DNA of 64,000 bases from Strigops habroptila (Eukaryota > Chordata > Aves > Psittaciformes > Psittacidae). The notes below the pieces were generated by a model that saw nothing but the letters and a program-made list of their open reading frames with translations, had not been told where the DNA came from and did no database searches. Within the stretch, counting starts at the first letter, position 1. The number at the start of each line of letters is the position of its first letter. Positions 37,285 to 49,690 of this stretch are shown in pieces. The DNA lies in assembly GCF_004027225.2 (NCBI RefSeq), contig NC_044278.2:77884923-77948922 (forward strand), given 5' to 3'. Both the position numbers and the translations under genes were made by a program.

Positions 37285-37289
37285 ATCAG
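37285..37289 (+). repeat. Target-site duplication, right copy (ATCAG)
   Basis: Matches 36708-36712. Removing the LTR and one copy leaves the CR1 frame in phase (577 inserted bases shift the phase by one, as seen). Confidence 0.92.
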
Positions 37290-38223
37290 TAACGTAGACA
37301 GTGGGATTGAGTGCACCGTCAGCAAGTTTGCAGATGATATCAAGCTGAGTGGTGCAGTTGACACACCTGAGGGACAGGATGCCACCCAGAGAGACTTGCA
37401 CAAGCTTGAGAAGTGGGCCGATGTGAACCTCATGAAGTTCAACAGGGCCATGTGCAGCGCCCTGCACCTGCTTTGGGGCAACCCCTGGTATCAATACAGG
37501 CTGGGGGAAGAAGGGATTGAGAGCATCCCTGAGGAGAAGGACTCTGAGGCACTGGTGGATGGAAGATTGGATATGAGCTGGCAGTGTGCGCTTGCAGCCC
37601 AGAAGGCCAATCTTAACTTGGGCTGCATACAAAGGACTGTGGCCAGGAGGTCAAAGGAGGTGATTCTGCTCCTCTACTGTGCTCTGGTAGGACCCTACCT
37701 GGGTCTGCAGGAGTACTGCATTCAGCTCTGGAGTCCTCAGTACAGGAAAGATATGGACCTGTTGGAGAGAGTGCAGAGGAGGGACACAGAAATTATCAGA
37801 GGGAAGGAACACCTCTCTTGTAAGGAAAGGCTGAGAGAGTTGGGGTTGTTCAGCCCAGAGAAAAGAAGACTCTGGGGAGACCTTTTTGTGGCCTTTCAGT
37901 ACTTAAAAGGGGCCCATAAGAAAGATGGGGAGAGCAGGGCCTGTTGTGATAGGATGAGAGGTAATGGTTTTAAACTAAAAGAGAGGACATTCAGGCTGGA
38001 TGTGAGGAAGACATTTTTTACAATGAGTATGGTAAAATATTGGAACAAGTTGCCCTGAGAAGTTGTGGATGTCTCATCCCTGGAAGTGTTCAAGGCCAGG
38101 TTGGATGGGGCTTTGAGCAACCTGGTCCAGTGAAAGGTGTCCCTGCCCATGGCAGAGAGGTTGGACTAGACGACCTTTGAAGGTCCCTTCCAACCCAAAC
38201 TATTCTATGATTCCGTAATTCCA
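37285..38223 (+). mobile_element. CR1 LINE reverse transcriptase, C-terminal part and 3' end (split element, second segment)
   Basis: Second part of the split CR1. The catalytic FADD box (CR1 version of YXDD) is at 37327-37338, followed by the thumb and C-terminal region with [21 protein letters not shown] and KTFFTMSMVKYWNKLP. The frame stays open from 37285 to a TGA at 38056-38058, earlier than the CR1 norm, and the last coding stretch follows out of register. The 3' untranslated end has GACGACCTTTGAAGGTCCC and TATTCTATGATTCC. A real ATG at 37258 in the LTR is in phase with this segment, giving a 266-codon chimeric frame. Confidence 0.95.
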
Positions 38224-39950
38224 TACAGTGTCTTGCTTCTCTGACAGTTGTTATACAAAAACATGGTCAAGATCACAAGATTTCTGCAACTACTTGTTAC
38301 CTGATGAATGTATTTGTCTGGGGAAAAGTGCAGGTGGTTGAAGCCCATCCTGTATCCCTTAACCACATAAATTAAAACTAATTAGAAACAGGAATTAATG
38401 CTCTATACAGAAGATGGTAAATTAGATAGCTGTGGTTCAGTGTCTGTAAAACTTCTAGGTTTAACTAATCAACTTCTTTTTAAAAATAATATCCTGAGAG
38501 GAAGAAAGGTTTAAGGAAGATCAGCAAAAAAATGCTTGTAGCTGCCTTATGGAAATAACTCAATATACGCTTCACGTTGTAAATGAGATGATTGCTTTGG
38601 GAAGGAGGTATGCTAGATTTCTTGAGTATCATGAAGAGGGTACAAAGGGATAGACAAGAACTAGGTTCAGAACAGGAAATAGTTAAATGTTTCTTCATGA
38701 TAAGGAGAGCAAATATATGGAATTACTTGCCAAAGGACACTGCTGATACAAAAAGTTTATGTGGATGTCCCCTTGAAGATTTTTCCATCTTAAGGCACCT
38801 AAGTAACCATGTATGAAATGTTAGGTATAAAGTTTATTACTTGGGACTTCCCTGCCAATAAGGTGATGACAGAATGAAGCAAAAATTGACACTTCTGCCA
38901 TAGCAACAGGATGATGGAGTGACAGTTGTGAACAGAGTGCCAACTGGTGTGCAGCTGGGACAAGATCTGTCATTTGGACTTATCATATGGGGAAGTAGTC
39001 TCAAAGGGGAAAACCGTCTTTCACATACCTCCTTATTCAGAGTATGACACCAGTGCACTGTGAGAGGGATGACTGACACCAGGACAGGCCAGCCCTGAGA
39101 GATGCCAGGCCCTCTAGATCACAAGAGCTTTATGGTGAGATGGTAGCTGTTGTACCATTGCAAGGAGGACGCAGGGAGAATCACAATGCACAATCCAACG
39201 ATACCTGCTATGTGGTCTCTTGCAGGGATACACAAGGGACTATTGCCTGGGTACGGATGGCTTAAGAGTATCTGCATTGCATGTATGTGATGAGTGAAGA
39301 TGACTGGGAATAATTCCCTTCTTTGCTGCAAATTTTTTCCTGTATAAACAATTAAACAAATTATATGTGAACTGGTATGCCTCATGCCCATTTTGCTCTC
39401 CACAGCAATGGTTCGGAGGGAGAAAAAGCAGCATCTGGAGGAGTAAACTTGAAGATCAATAAAACAGAAAAAATGTATCAGGGTCAGGAAATTCCCAGAG
39501 CTGAAAACTGCTGGAGTTTTGGAAAGAATCATAAATGTCTCTCCTGTTAATAGTCTTCTGTTAGCACCTGCACACTATCATTGTGAGATACAGGATATGG
39601 AGTTAGATAGAACCTTGGCCTGAAGCCAAACATAGCCATTCCTTTATTTCTGAACGAAAAAAAGATGTTAGCTGATTTTATGCAATGCTGATCTCTGAAC
39701 CACTAAGTACACTTCACTTGTTAATAAATCTGCCATGATATTATCTGTGAAACCTTCCAATACTTCTGTCATAGAAAACTAAAATTTGCAAACCAAGGTC
39801 ATGCAGAAAATGAAGTAGAATGTCGTCAACACAGTACTCACTTTGTAGAAATCAGTGAATTTTGTGGATTATTATGGGATTATTGTGGATTATTATATTT
39901 TATCTCTATACAGTGGGGTTTGAGTTACCTTCCTCTGAACACCAGCGTTG
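38224..39950. other. Region without genes; possible old LINE trace at 38600-38790
   Basis: No supported gene. A stretch at 38600-38790 reads, in the plus frame, IWNYLPKDTAD, which is reminiscent of the LINE C-terminal word WNxLP, but similarity is weak. A 137-codon minus frame at 39119-39532 has no domain I know. Confidence 0.4.
39864..39898 (+). repeat. Tandem (TGTGGATTATTA)-like repeat
   Basis: Three imperfect units based on GGATTATTA. Confidence 0.8.
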
Positions 39951-39954
39951 AGAA

Positions 39955-40500
39955 GTGAAGGCAAATGACTGGACCTCAGTCTGAAGTTTAGCTAACTGAA
40001 CATCTCATGAGAAACTGCTTGATCTGACATAAAGAAACTGCTGGACATGATACGTAACAGAGGAGGAAGCTGACAAAAGTTGCGGATAGCTCCACTAGGG
40101 ATGGGTGGATCTCAAAGATGGTTAAAGGGGAATTGTTCAAAATGGCCAAATGTTACAGGCAGCTGAAGGGAAACATACGAGACCTTTGAAAGACCAACAG
40201 TGCCTCAGTAACCACGAGTGATACCATTTAAGGAAAAGATGATCCAAGTAAAGGTGTTTGAATACACCAATTCTGGGTATGTTTACTGGGAAGAAGCAAG
40301 ACCAGAGAAAGAGAAGAATCAAAGTTGATGTAGGAGGAACCAACATGGTGTGAAGGAGAATAAAAGAGTCTGGTTTTGTATAAGCAAGACACTGGTCTGT
40401 CTGATCTGAGCCCTGTGCCTGATCACCACTCTCTGTCCTGTCTTATGTGTGGGTATACTCTGATCTACCAGCAGGAGCAGAAGCAAACAGACCTATAGGA
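39955..40500 (+). mobile_element. Probable LTR, ERVL-type, unplaced family
   Basis: The end of this block, with ATAAAAGAGTCTGGTTTTG (40362 on), then GACACTGGTCTGTCTGATCTGA and CCTGATCACCACTC, resembles R-U5 sequence of a common bird LTR. The 5' edge is guessed. It abuts repeat A copy 2. There is no coding sequence. Could also be part of one composite element with repeat A. Confidence 0.4.
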
Positions 40501-40548
40501 AAAATACACTGATACCTAAGTTTTACCAGATTCAGCTTTCCCCAGTCA

Positions 40549-41600
40549 TATGAGCAACCGTAAATGCACCCTGGTTAGAAGACGAAAATTACTGAACAGA
40601 AGAAAAATGTCTGCTGAAAATACTGTCAGAGCAACTACCTGCCAGCCTGGGAGCTGTGAACTTGGGAACTAGGGCTGAGAACCAGAAGCATCCTTGAAAA
40701 GTGCAGCTGCTGTCTTTGAAGTACAGCTGGGTACCGAAAAACCGGAGGCATCCTGAGATACCATTGATACGCATAAAACTGAGGAACTGTAATGGCAACT
40801 TATCATCTGAAAACAGGGAAACAGTCTGGGAAAATAAAATTGTTCTGAAAGAAAAGAAAATATCATCATCTATTGGCTGTTACAGGTGAAAACATACCTT
40901 AAACAGGCTGATTTCACCACACTATCTTTTATGAAATCTTGGGCCCTCACGAGGCACACCTGGCTGACTCCAGACTCTGTGAATGTGGACCACCTTTGAA
41001 GTGAGATTCTGTCTCCTATTTTATTGGTCCCACCTCTGGTTCCACTTCTGGGCTTGATTCAGCTTTTTGTCCCATCTTTAGAATGGTTGAGTCCCTCTCT
41101 GGGATAGGTTTGTCCTCTGCTTCAAGGTTTGTCTCCTTCTGAAATCTCTGAAATTTCTTGATACCAGTATTATATACATCCATACAAGTAATCTATCTGC
41201 TGTTATATTGCTGATAAGTAGCTTCACTACTGGTAAGTTTATAGTAACCTGGAATGGTGTATTCTCACCTGTTGTTGCTGTTATTGGTTGTTGCTATATT
41301 ACTGATTTCTGCTATTATTGACTGCTGCCGTACTATTGATTGATATTAGATTACCAATTGCTGATAACAATTTTAATAGCTCTATATATATACACACATA
41401 CTTACTTTATTAAGGTATGCTTACTGTATGGTACATAGGTATACTTACTAGTGGTGATCTGGGGCATATTTGTAGTAACCTGTAATAGAGAAATTCAGAG
41501 GATAAAGCCTCTGTGTCCTTGTGTATTATGGCATCCTACAAACCCACAGTTCCAGTCTCTTACATATTAACGGACTGGGTAAGCCTTTTGGCCATGACAC
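40549..41600 (+). mobile_element. Unclassified repeat A, copy 2 (unsplit)
   Basis: About 1.05 kb aligned in the same order and orientation to 22161-22496 plus 23437-24135. Landmarks are GAACCAGAAGCATCCTTGAA (40678 on), GAAGTACAGCTGGGTACCG, GAGGCACACCTGGCTGACTCC (40950 on) and AGGATAAAGCCTCTGTG (41499 on). It shows the pre-insertion state of the site that holds an LTR in copy 1. No coding frame of note. Both copies share the small internal duplication AACCRGARGCATCC. Family unknown. Confidence 0.6.
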
Positions 41601-42301
41601 TCAGCCAAATAACAGTCCTCAATCCGAGGAAAGTCAACAAGCTCTCCCTGCAGCCCAAAGCCTGGATGGTACTATTCTTCCTCCTGAGCAATATCTGTGG
41701 TGAAGAGTCTGAAGAACCAAGGAATGGCTACTCTGATCTCTCACTGCCACTGCTGCCCAGTCCCATGCTGTTGGTAGCAAAATTTCTGGGCTTCCTTTGC
41801 AAACCATGCTGCACAAAAATAACCTGCTAAATATTTAGTCTAATCTAATGTGCAATTTATCAGGTAAATAGGCATATGCTATGTCATCTTATGTTGTGTC
41901 TTGTCACATCTTATTCTCTTTCCTGGTTCTGTACTCCAGCAGATGACCAGAAGCATGATACTCACAGATCAGGAATGAATAAAAACATCTGAATGTGCAG
42001 GACTTTTTCCAATCATGAATTACACAGCTGGCTACAGAAGTCTTTAGAGGCTACCAAAAGCTGATAACTAGTTTTACTAAAAACAGCAACCTGGCTTTAG
42101 GAAAAACAAACAATAAAAATGAAATAAAAATGTGAACAAAGGATTTAAAACATAAATAAACAATAAAAACAAAGAGACTTCAAAAACCTGTGGTTAGTTT
42201 TCCAAATGTGTTTGTATGAGTATTATACTACGCAATGCATTTTTAATATATTTCCTAAATGTGCTCAATACTTAGTTACAGTGAGTCACACATAGCACAC
42301 C
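41601..42301. other. Region without genes
   Basis: A plus-strand frame at 41513-41830 (105 codons) overlaps the end of repeat A and lacks a domain. The rest is AT-rich. Confidence 0.5.
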
Positions 42302-42800
42302 TGATTCGTAGAACTCATTAAAAACTCGTCAACAAAGTTTTAAGTTTGACAAGCAGGTATTCTTTATTGCTTCGCCGGAGAACATGGGGGATAGCTCCTC
42401 CTAGTATGTTCTGTCCGAGCATCAATCAAACCATGATTATATTGTCATTAGTCATACATATTCATTATATTGTATACATACTCATGAAGTTGTTTATACA
42501 TGACATCACATTCCTAGAACATTCTTCCCGCATGCACACTTTATTATGGTAGTGGTCTTTGGGACCTTTGGTGGTCGTTTCTTCATCATCTTCCTCTTCA
42601 TCACCTTATCTTTTCCTTGAATTCTCGTTCTGGTAGTCTTTGAGGTCTGCGCAGAAAATAAGTGCTTACGCCAGTTTAATTAGTTCTGTAACACTGCTGA
42701 CATAAGTGAGTGACTTCTCGTCCTTCTACTTATCAGTTAACTTCGCTACAGCACATCCTGAACATCTGCTAGTTTCAGACACTCTTTATCTACAGTCCTG
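42302..42800 (-). mobile_element. ERVK-like LTR, minus orientation
   Basis: Read on the minus strand, the sequence has CGGCGAAGCAATAAAGAATA (polyadenylation signal inside, 42357-42376 on the plus strand), a U5-like tail to about 42302, and a U3 with GGTCCCAAAGACCAC-type words (42554 on). This resembles bird ERVK-type LTRs, and the AATAAAGAATACCTGC segment resembles the AATAAATAATGCCTGC of the LTR at 300-832. The U3 start (right edge) is uncertain. No target duplication was found. Confidence 0.6.
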
Positions 42801-43140
42801 TTTTGCTTACAATAGATTTTGTGCGAAGGTCATAAGATTCTAAAACTGTCAGCTACAACGATTTATCTTATACAGTGATCCTTATTATGTTCTTTTGGTT
42901 GGGCTTTTTAGGTTTGGAAAGTTTTGTTGTTATGTACAAAGCCACCAAGCTTGAAGTTACTTAAAACTGAATTTTCTTGTTTACAAAGGATTATATTTGA
43001 TTTTGTACTTCCTTGTCTCAACACTACAACACATCTGAAACCTTCACCTGTTGAGTCAAAATATTTCAGATCCTTGCTGTAAGTGTATCATAGCCTGCAT
43101 AACTTAATGGAGGGAGTTCCTCACATGTGAAATAGCAGGG

Positions 43141-43190
43141 GAGAAAAGAAAAACCAGGGAAAAGAAAAGGAAAGAAAAGAGAAATAAAAT
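43141..43190 (+). repeat. Purine-rich (GAAAA) repeat
   Basis: About 50 bases almost entirely A and G. Confidence 0.8.
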
Positions 43191-46100
43191 GACAGGTATT
43201 TTAAAGCCTGCCAAGGGAAAGGCAGGGATGTGAAAGTATCCAGTGTATTTGCATAAAAGACATTCACATTTCCCTGAACACTGTATTCTTCACTAGCTCA
43301 AGTGCCGTGATCACTCTTCTCAGCTGCATCCTGAATTATATAAAGACATCTTTGTACCACACAGCCTGCACCAACTTGTCGATGGCCACCACTTATGTCT
43401 GTAGATAAGAGAACTACCTTATCTCAAGAGGTAGTAGTGTTCATGAACACTTGTAGCAACTGATACATTTGTGCATATGCTCATGGAAAATTGTATTTTG
43501 TATGTAATATCAGGACAATATCTAATTGTACTTTTATGCAATATTAGGACAATAGATTTCTACATTCATGCATTGACTTTCACAGAAGAACAATTCAGCA
43601 TCTCTGCTAATACATACTACCCACACAAAGTCATTCCTCTGGTCAGCTTCTCTTACCTGCTGGAGACTGTAACCAGGCAAACAGCAGACAGACACTGGAG
43701 GATCTGCAGCAGGTAGAAGGAAAGCACTTAGCACTTCTTCATGTCTTCTCAACATATCTCCATTCACAGGATGGACAATACACAGCTATAAAACTGCTGC
43801 ATGTCTCACACACTTCAAAACACTATGTTTGCCCTCTCTAAGAGGAAAAGTGTCATTCCAGGCAACCAGGAGAAACAAACAGGTGATCATTATTGTAAGC
43901 AAAAAGTCTTAATTTTTTTGCCCATATTGTGGATAGTCTCATAACCACCTCAGCAAGTATGGGATCAACTTTTTTTTATTGGAGGGTAATTCTTCATCCT
44001 CATTTCAGAAGCCTTATGCTGTAGGTGGGCTTTTTCTGTAGTCATGGCTATATCATAACTAAGAACAGCTGGCAGGTAGGCAGCAAAATCTCAGCACAGA
44101 CCCATAGCGGGGTGCATTGTACCAGCTACAAGATGCCTATATTCTGTGTGCTGGATTCCTTGTGCTTGTGCAAGACAGGCAATATATGTATCTTTTAAGA
44201 TGATATGCCCACTATGGAAGAACAAATGAATACTGCCCCTGTACAATCCAGGAGTTAGTGTGTTGGTGTGGGAGGAGGCAAAGACATAGCAGCACAGATG
44301 TATCACCGCCAAAGCAAAAGTATTTCAATATCAGTAGACATCCGGTTTTAGTCTATTGAACCACACTCACAGTATCAAGAGGGGCAAACAATTTGGATCG
44401 TATGTAGAACTATAATGTAATATAAATATATTTAACCACATCATTTCAGAAAAAAATACATGCAGAAAAATAATTCACATTATAATGGGATGAATTATCA
44501 GTCTTTGTTCACTGCACCATCTCACTTCACAGCCTCATCACTTATTAATAAGACAAACCTATGTTTCCATTTTTAGGGAGCTATGTTTCACAGAAAAGGT
44601 GACAATGGTGCACTTTTTGCAATTACTTTACTTCCTCAGAAAAGCTATGCTAAGCCAATCTTCAGCTAATGCGTTTTCTCCACTGAACACCAGTTGATAA
44701 TTTTTTCCTTTTCCCTCCTTAATTTTTAACACTCAACTTGCTAAACGTGGCAGGTAACAGCACAGGTAGATTCAGGAAGTTTATTTTTTAAACACAGACT
44801 GTTTTTCTGAATTCATGCTTCAGAGCAATCAATCTGAAATTACTGCTTCAGTGTAATTGTTCTTTTAGAACAACAATCCAATGCAATGGCCTCCTAAAGT
44901 AATGACATTTCCAATGAAAAATCATTGCTCAAGTCTGCCCTATGAAAGACCCAGATTTAAGGCAATTTGGCAAAAGGACCAAGCTTATAAGGCCTAATTC
45001 ATTAAAGGAATAACCCTACTAATTCTGGGAATAAGATTAGAGAAAAGGAGAAAACCAAAACAAACACACCTGCAACCTTTATCACAGGCAAGAGAAAAGA
45101 GCAAGCCAGCTGGCATTTTTTTTACTACTTCCGTAGTCTTGTTACATCCTTCTGCTTACCAGGATGTACAGTCAGATGTAAACCAGTATTGACAGAAAAA
45201 GAACCCTCAAATGACCGCTTACAGAGAGATCCTATCAATTCAGCATTTTCTTTTTCAGAAGGTTGTAGTGCCCTGAAATATATTGGGAAAGTCTGTATGG
45301 AGTTAAAATTTATTCACTGTACATAATAGAAGTCTAATATTAAAAATTATCTAAGTAATATAGAAAGGCTTAATCAATAATTCCCTTAAAATTGCTATAC
45401 ATAATCTTTCTATCGTCTACCCTTTCCCTTTGGTGTTGTCTTTAGCCTCCTAATGCTGAGTGCTCTTTATCAAGCAAAGAGGGGGTTACACTGAGCGATC
45501 AGTGCCTGAGGATCCCTGCTGGACAGAGTGGGTTGCCCATGGCAGGTATTGCCCCCTTGGCCCGAGTTCAGGTGTTTTGCTTCAGAGTGCTTCTATTTGG
45601 CTTTAGGAGGAAATGAACCTTCAGTTCCAGCATAGCACAAAATTCTTCACTTCTGAAAAAAGGTAACTATATAGAGGTACACCTTCGTCAGATCTGCAAT
45701 CAGATCTTCAGGTTAGATTTGTGCTCAGGAAAACATATAACTAAAGCAGAGAAATATGTGGGTAAAGAGGAATTTATGATGAAGGACTCTGCTAGATAAG
45801 GACAGGACATAGTGTGATAAACTTTTGTTCAATAATGCTAGAAAACATCTGAATGACCTTGGAGCTTTTTTTGATGGCATTCTAAGAGCATTTGTACGAA
45901 ACCAGCTGGAAATATTTTTTACTTTTACTGTAAAAACCCACTTTTGTTCAAATCCTGTGGCTGTATGAATTGTAAATATGTAATGAAGTTATATTATTAT
46001 TGTCACGGCAGCACATTCTTGCACAGACTGAACACTCATCTTATTTTTGCATGTTTTCAAGATGACTTTTTGAAATATATAGTTATAAAATAGTCATTAG

Positions 46101-46331
46101 ATTGTCCAAGAAGAATGATATTTTTCCTGAATACATGTTTAGTGTTTCTGATTTCTTCATATTGTAGAGGAAAACAGCAAACATATTTTTTTCTCTTTTG
46201 CATGTTACAACTTTCAGTGCAGCGAAAAGGAAGAATAGTGGAATGCAAGCAGGCAAAACCATTATCTGGCAAATGTTTGCGTTCCAAAATCACAAATATC
46301 ACTGAATTATTAAACTGGTTTTTTCTCCCTT

Positions 46332-46365
46332 AAAAAAAAAAAAAAGAAAAGAAAAAAAAAAAAAA
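46332..46365 (+). repeat. A-rich run with G interruptions
   Basis: A14, GAAAAG, then A14. No LINE body in front of it on this strand. Confidence 0.9.
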
Positions 46366-46804
46366 CCAACAGGAAAAAAACCAAACCCTGGATAAAGGAA
46401 ACTATGTGACTATGTCAGATTGCTTACCTGTCATCTAGAATTGCAAAAAAATACATAAAATTCTGAGAACCAAGATGCAAGGCTTGAACTCTGGCACTGT
46501 GTAAATGCTGGGCCACTACTGCAACCAAAAATTTAATCATGTCTGAATAATTAGTGCAGAAGAGTCAGATTCAGTTTCTAAGTTGGATATTCTCCAGATC
46601 TTACTCTACTTTTCTGTAAGAAAAGTTAGCCATTGCCACTTCATTTCTAACTGACATGGAGTTAAACTCTGTGCAAACAGTACTCTGTATTTTTCCTCTT
46701 TACCATATCATCCTATATACTGGGCCTAGTATAAAGTTAGCTACAGCTAAGATAACTAAAAATTGCACAATTTCTACATTCATGAGTTTTGTACTGAATG
46801 CACA

Positions 46805-47262
46805 GAACCACAGAATCAGGGAATCACGGAATGTTTAAGGTTGTAAGGGACTTCTGGCTCAAGCAGGTCCACCTAGGGCCAGTTGCCCATAGCCATGTGC
46901 AGAACTATTTTGAAGATCTTCAAGAAGAGAGACTACACAACCTTTCATGGCAATCTGTGCCAGTGGTTAGTCACCCTAACAGTAAATGAGTGTTTCCTTA
47001 TGTGCACATACTGTGTTTCACATTGTGCCCATTGCCTCTGGTCCTGCCATTGAGTACCACTGAAAAGAGCCTGGTTCCGTCCTTTTTTCACCCTCCTTTC
47101 AGGTATTTGTACACATTGATAAAATATCCCCTGAGGCTTCTTTCCTTCAGGTTGAACAGCCCCAGCTCTCTCAGCCTTCCTCAAAGGAAACATACTCCAG
47201 ACCCTTAATATTAATGTACTCCAAACCTGAAGTGTTAACAATAAATCACGATCCACCCTTTG
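46805..47262 (-). mobile_element. CR1 LINE, 3' portion, diverged
   Basis: The left edge has CAGAATCAGGGAATCACGGAATG, a decayed 3' terminus. The minus-strand frame 46945-47256 keeps only scraps such as FTVRVTNHWHRLP. 5'-truncated and clearly older than the 30.4 kb copy. Confidence 0.85.
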
Positions 47263-47911
47263 GACTGACTAAAGGCTCAATTTCAGCTCTTTGGAAATAC
47301 CTTCAGTAAAGTACAAATGCATTGTTTTAATGATATCTGTAATAAGAAAAATTTGACTTGAAATCTCTGTCTTGTGATAAGTGAAAATCTTTCGCACTTG
47401 TTTCTTTCACAGTCTTAAAATGTTCAAAAAACTATTTCAAGCAAATAGTGCTGTTCAGTTTTAAATATTTTGTGCTGATCTCATTTTTGGTTTCCCTTAA
47501 TGAAAGATAATATGAAGCAATAAATCAAACTATAAAGTGCAGATATTGTCTTCACATAGTTTCCTCTAATACTTAAAGTGAAATTTAGCAGAAAATAATT
47601 TAAAAGTTTGATTTATTGATGTTTGGTTAAACAGTAACTCTGAGACAGAGGAGCATGACCCTGTTAGAATGTATGCTCACTTTTGGAAGCCTGGGAGTGG
47701 CAAAGCATTTAAAACCGAAATAAAAGGGTGGTGGAATTATTTCTCCTTTAATTAAGCTTCAATGTAGACAAAACTATTACGTGGAGACAACCTTTTGTAT
47801 TACTAGAATATTGTAACTCAAAAAAAATAGTAAAACTGGACTATCAGAGATGTATAAAAGTACTCACACTGATTATTACAGTCTGGCACTTCATTTCATA
47901 GGTACTTAATC
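47263..47911. other. Spacer between two CR1 copies
   Basis: AT-rich, no gene or element seen. Confidence 0.55.
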
Positions 47912-48385
47912 ACAGAATCACCAAATGGTTGAGGATGGAAGGGACCACCAGGGGTCATCTGGTCCAACTTCCCTGATCAAACAGGGTCACCTGGAGCACA
48001 TAGCTCAGGATTCTGTTCAGTTGGCTCTGGAATATCACCAGGGAAGGAGACTCCACAACCGATTTGGGCAACCTATTCCAATGGTCAGTCACCCTCTTCC
48101 TCATGTTCAGGTGGAACTTTCTGTGTTTTAATTTACACCTATTGTCTTTCATCCTATCACATGTCAACACCAAGAATAGTTTGGCCCCATCCTCTTGATA
48201 CCATCCCTTCAGATACTTACATACACTGATCAGATGCCCCCTGAACCTTCTCTTCTCTACGATGAACAGGCCCAGCTTCCTCAGCCTTTCCTCATATGAG
48301 AGTTGCTCCAGACCCTTAACCATTTTAGTAGCCCTTTGCTGGACTTTCTCCAGGAGTCCCATGTCTCTCTCGTGCTGGGGAGACT
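47912..48385 (-). mobile_element. CR1 LINE, 3' portion
   Basis: The minus frame 47955-48362 encodes the reverse transcriptase tail, with LLEKVQQRATKMVKGLEQL and LRKLGLFIVEKRR. The 3' terminus on the left reads CAGAATCACCAAATGGTTGAGG. The 5' truncation point at about 48385 is followed within 25 bases by a TATC microsatellite. Confidence 0.92.
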
Positions 48386-48405
48386 ATAATAACACATAAT
48401 AGCCT

Positions 48406-48406
<1 letters not shown>

Positions 48407-48443
<37 letters not shown>

Positions 48444-48447
48444 CTCT
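48407..48447 (+). repeat. (TATC)n microsatellite
   Basis: About ten tetramer units; likely length-variable between individuals. Confidence 0.95.
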
Positions 48448-49387
48448 AAAGTTATCTTTCATTTATTTACTTTTTTTTTCTCGACTGTAGAGCCTGGTCC
48501 AATGTTTAAGCTATATTAAAGACAAAGAAGTTTAATTTTGCTATGAGACATCTTCATTAAATTATTTGTAGACCCCTGTAGCACTTTGCATTTATGTAGT
48601 TCTAGCATAGCGTGCCTCCTTTTGGAACAGTCTTGCCCACCACTTCAGTATATGCCAGCAATAATAACCAAAGTAGTGATAGTAGTAGAGAGAATCTAAT
48701 CTTGTAAGAGAAATCAACCTTTTCCTACTAGAACTTCTAGAAACATGTAGCATAAATCAACAACAGAATGATTAATTGCTTGAATCTTGACAGGCCAACA
48801 GGACGGAACGAAAGCTTAGGTTTGGAAGCCCAAAAAGATGAATGGAAAGAAAGAAACATATTAGAGTTGAAATGGCTGGGACTGATCATCCTAATTAAAA
48901 TTTTTATAAAAGGTGTGTGTTCATAATAACAAATGCCATAATACAAGCAATTCTTACATGAAATAATGCAATTTCAACTCACTTGAATTCCGTTATATTC
49001 TTAAAATTTTGACACTGGTAACTTTCTTTCAATATGATGATCTTTTTAATCAGTACTCTATGGTTTATGAGCCAGGTGTTAGCAATTAGTCACTCATCAC
49101 AACTGTCATAGAAAAAAATAAAAGAAAATTAACACCAACAATTGAAACAAAAGCAAAATCATTATATTAGCAGTAATCAGGCAACATCTTTCTACAGTTT
49201 GCATAATCAAAAGCAGATGTATAATTCATTTAGGCAATTAAAACCACATTTTAAATGTTTTAAAAGCTCCCAGTTATGTCAGAGGTACGGGTAATATTCA
49301 TAATATGTGAATAGGTAGAGATATAAGTTACTTGTCATTAAAAGAATGGTAGCAGATGAAGGGCAAAAAGATGATCACTAATAAACG
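48448..49387. other. AT-rich spacer without genes
   Basis: No gene or element was recognised. Confidence 0.55.
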
Positions 49388-49690
49388 TAGAATCATAGAA
49401 TCGTTTAGGTTGGAAAAGACCTTTAAGACCATTGAGTCTAATTGTAAACCTAACACTGCCAACACTAAACCATATCCCTAAATGCCATATCCACGCGTCT
49501 TTTAGATACCTTCAGGGATGGGGACTCAACCACTTCCCTGGGCAGTCTGTTCCAATGCTTGGCAAGCCTTTTGATGAAGATGTTTTTCCTAACATCCTAT
49601 CTAAACCTCCCCTGGTGCATCTTGAGACTATTTCCTCTTGTTTTCTTGCTTGTTAGTTGAGAGAAGAGACCAATACCCACCTCACTACAG
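49388..49690 (-). mobile_element. CR1 LINE, 3' end (outer element of a nested pair)
   Basis: The left edge TAGAATCATAGAATCG is the CR1 terminus. The body carries the words AAAGACCTTTAAGACC, CAACACTAAACCATATCCC and GGGACTCAACCACTTCCCTGGG of a distinct CR1 subfamily, the same as the plus-strand copy at 62046-62392. It stops at ACTACAG (49690), where a plus-strand CR1 begins, and its sequence resumes at about 50127. Confidence 0.9.

Larger units (their letters stand above)
42801..46804. other. AT-rich region without genes
   Basis: No supported gene. A GC-richer patch at 45480-45600 is not recognised. Reading frames are all under 90 codons and without motifs. Confidence 0.55.

Noticed and set aside
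38600-38790. Old L2/CR1-like LINE trace
   Set aside because: Only one short word resembles the LINE C-terminus; too weak to annotate as an element.
39119-39532. 137-codon minus-strand frame
   Set aside because: Length is notable but the sequence has no domain or repeat character, and the start and flanks offer no support.
48407-48447. Regular repeats as a CRISPR array
   Set aside because: Simple tetramer microsatellite with no spacers, in an animal genome.
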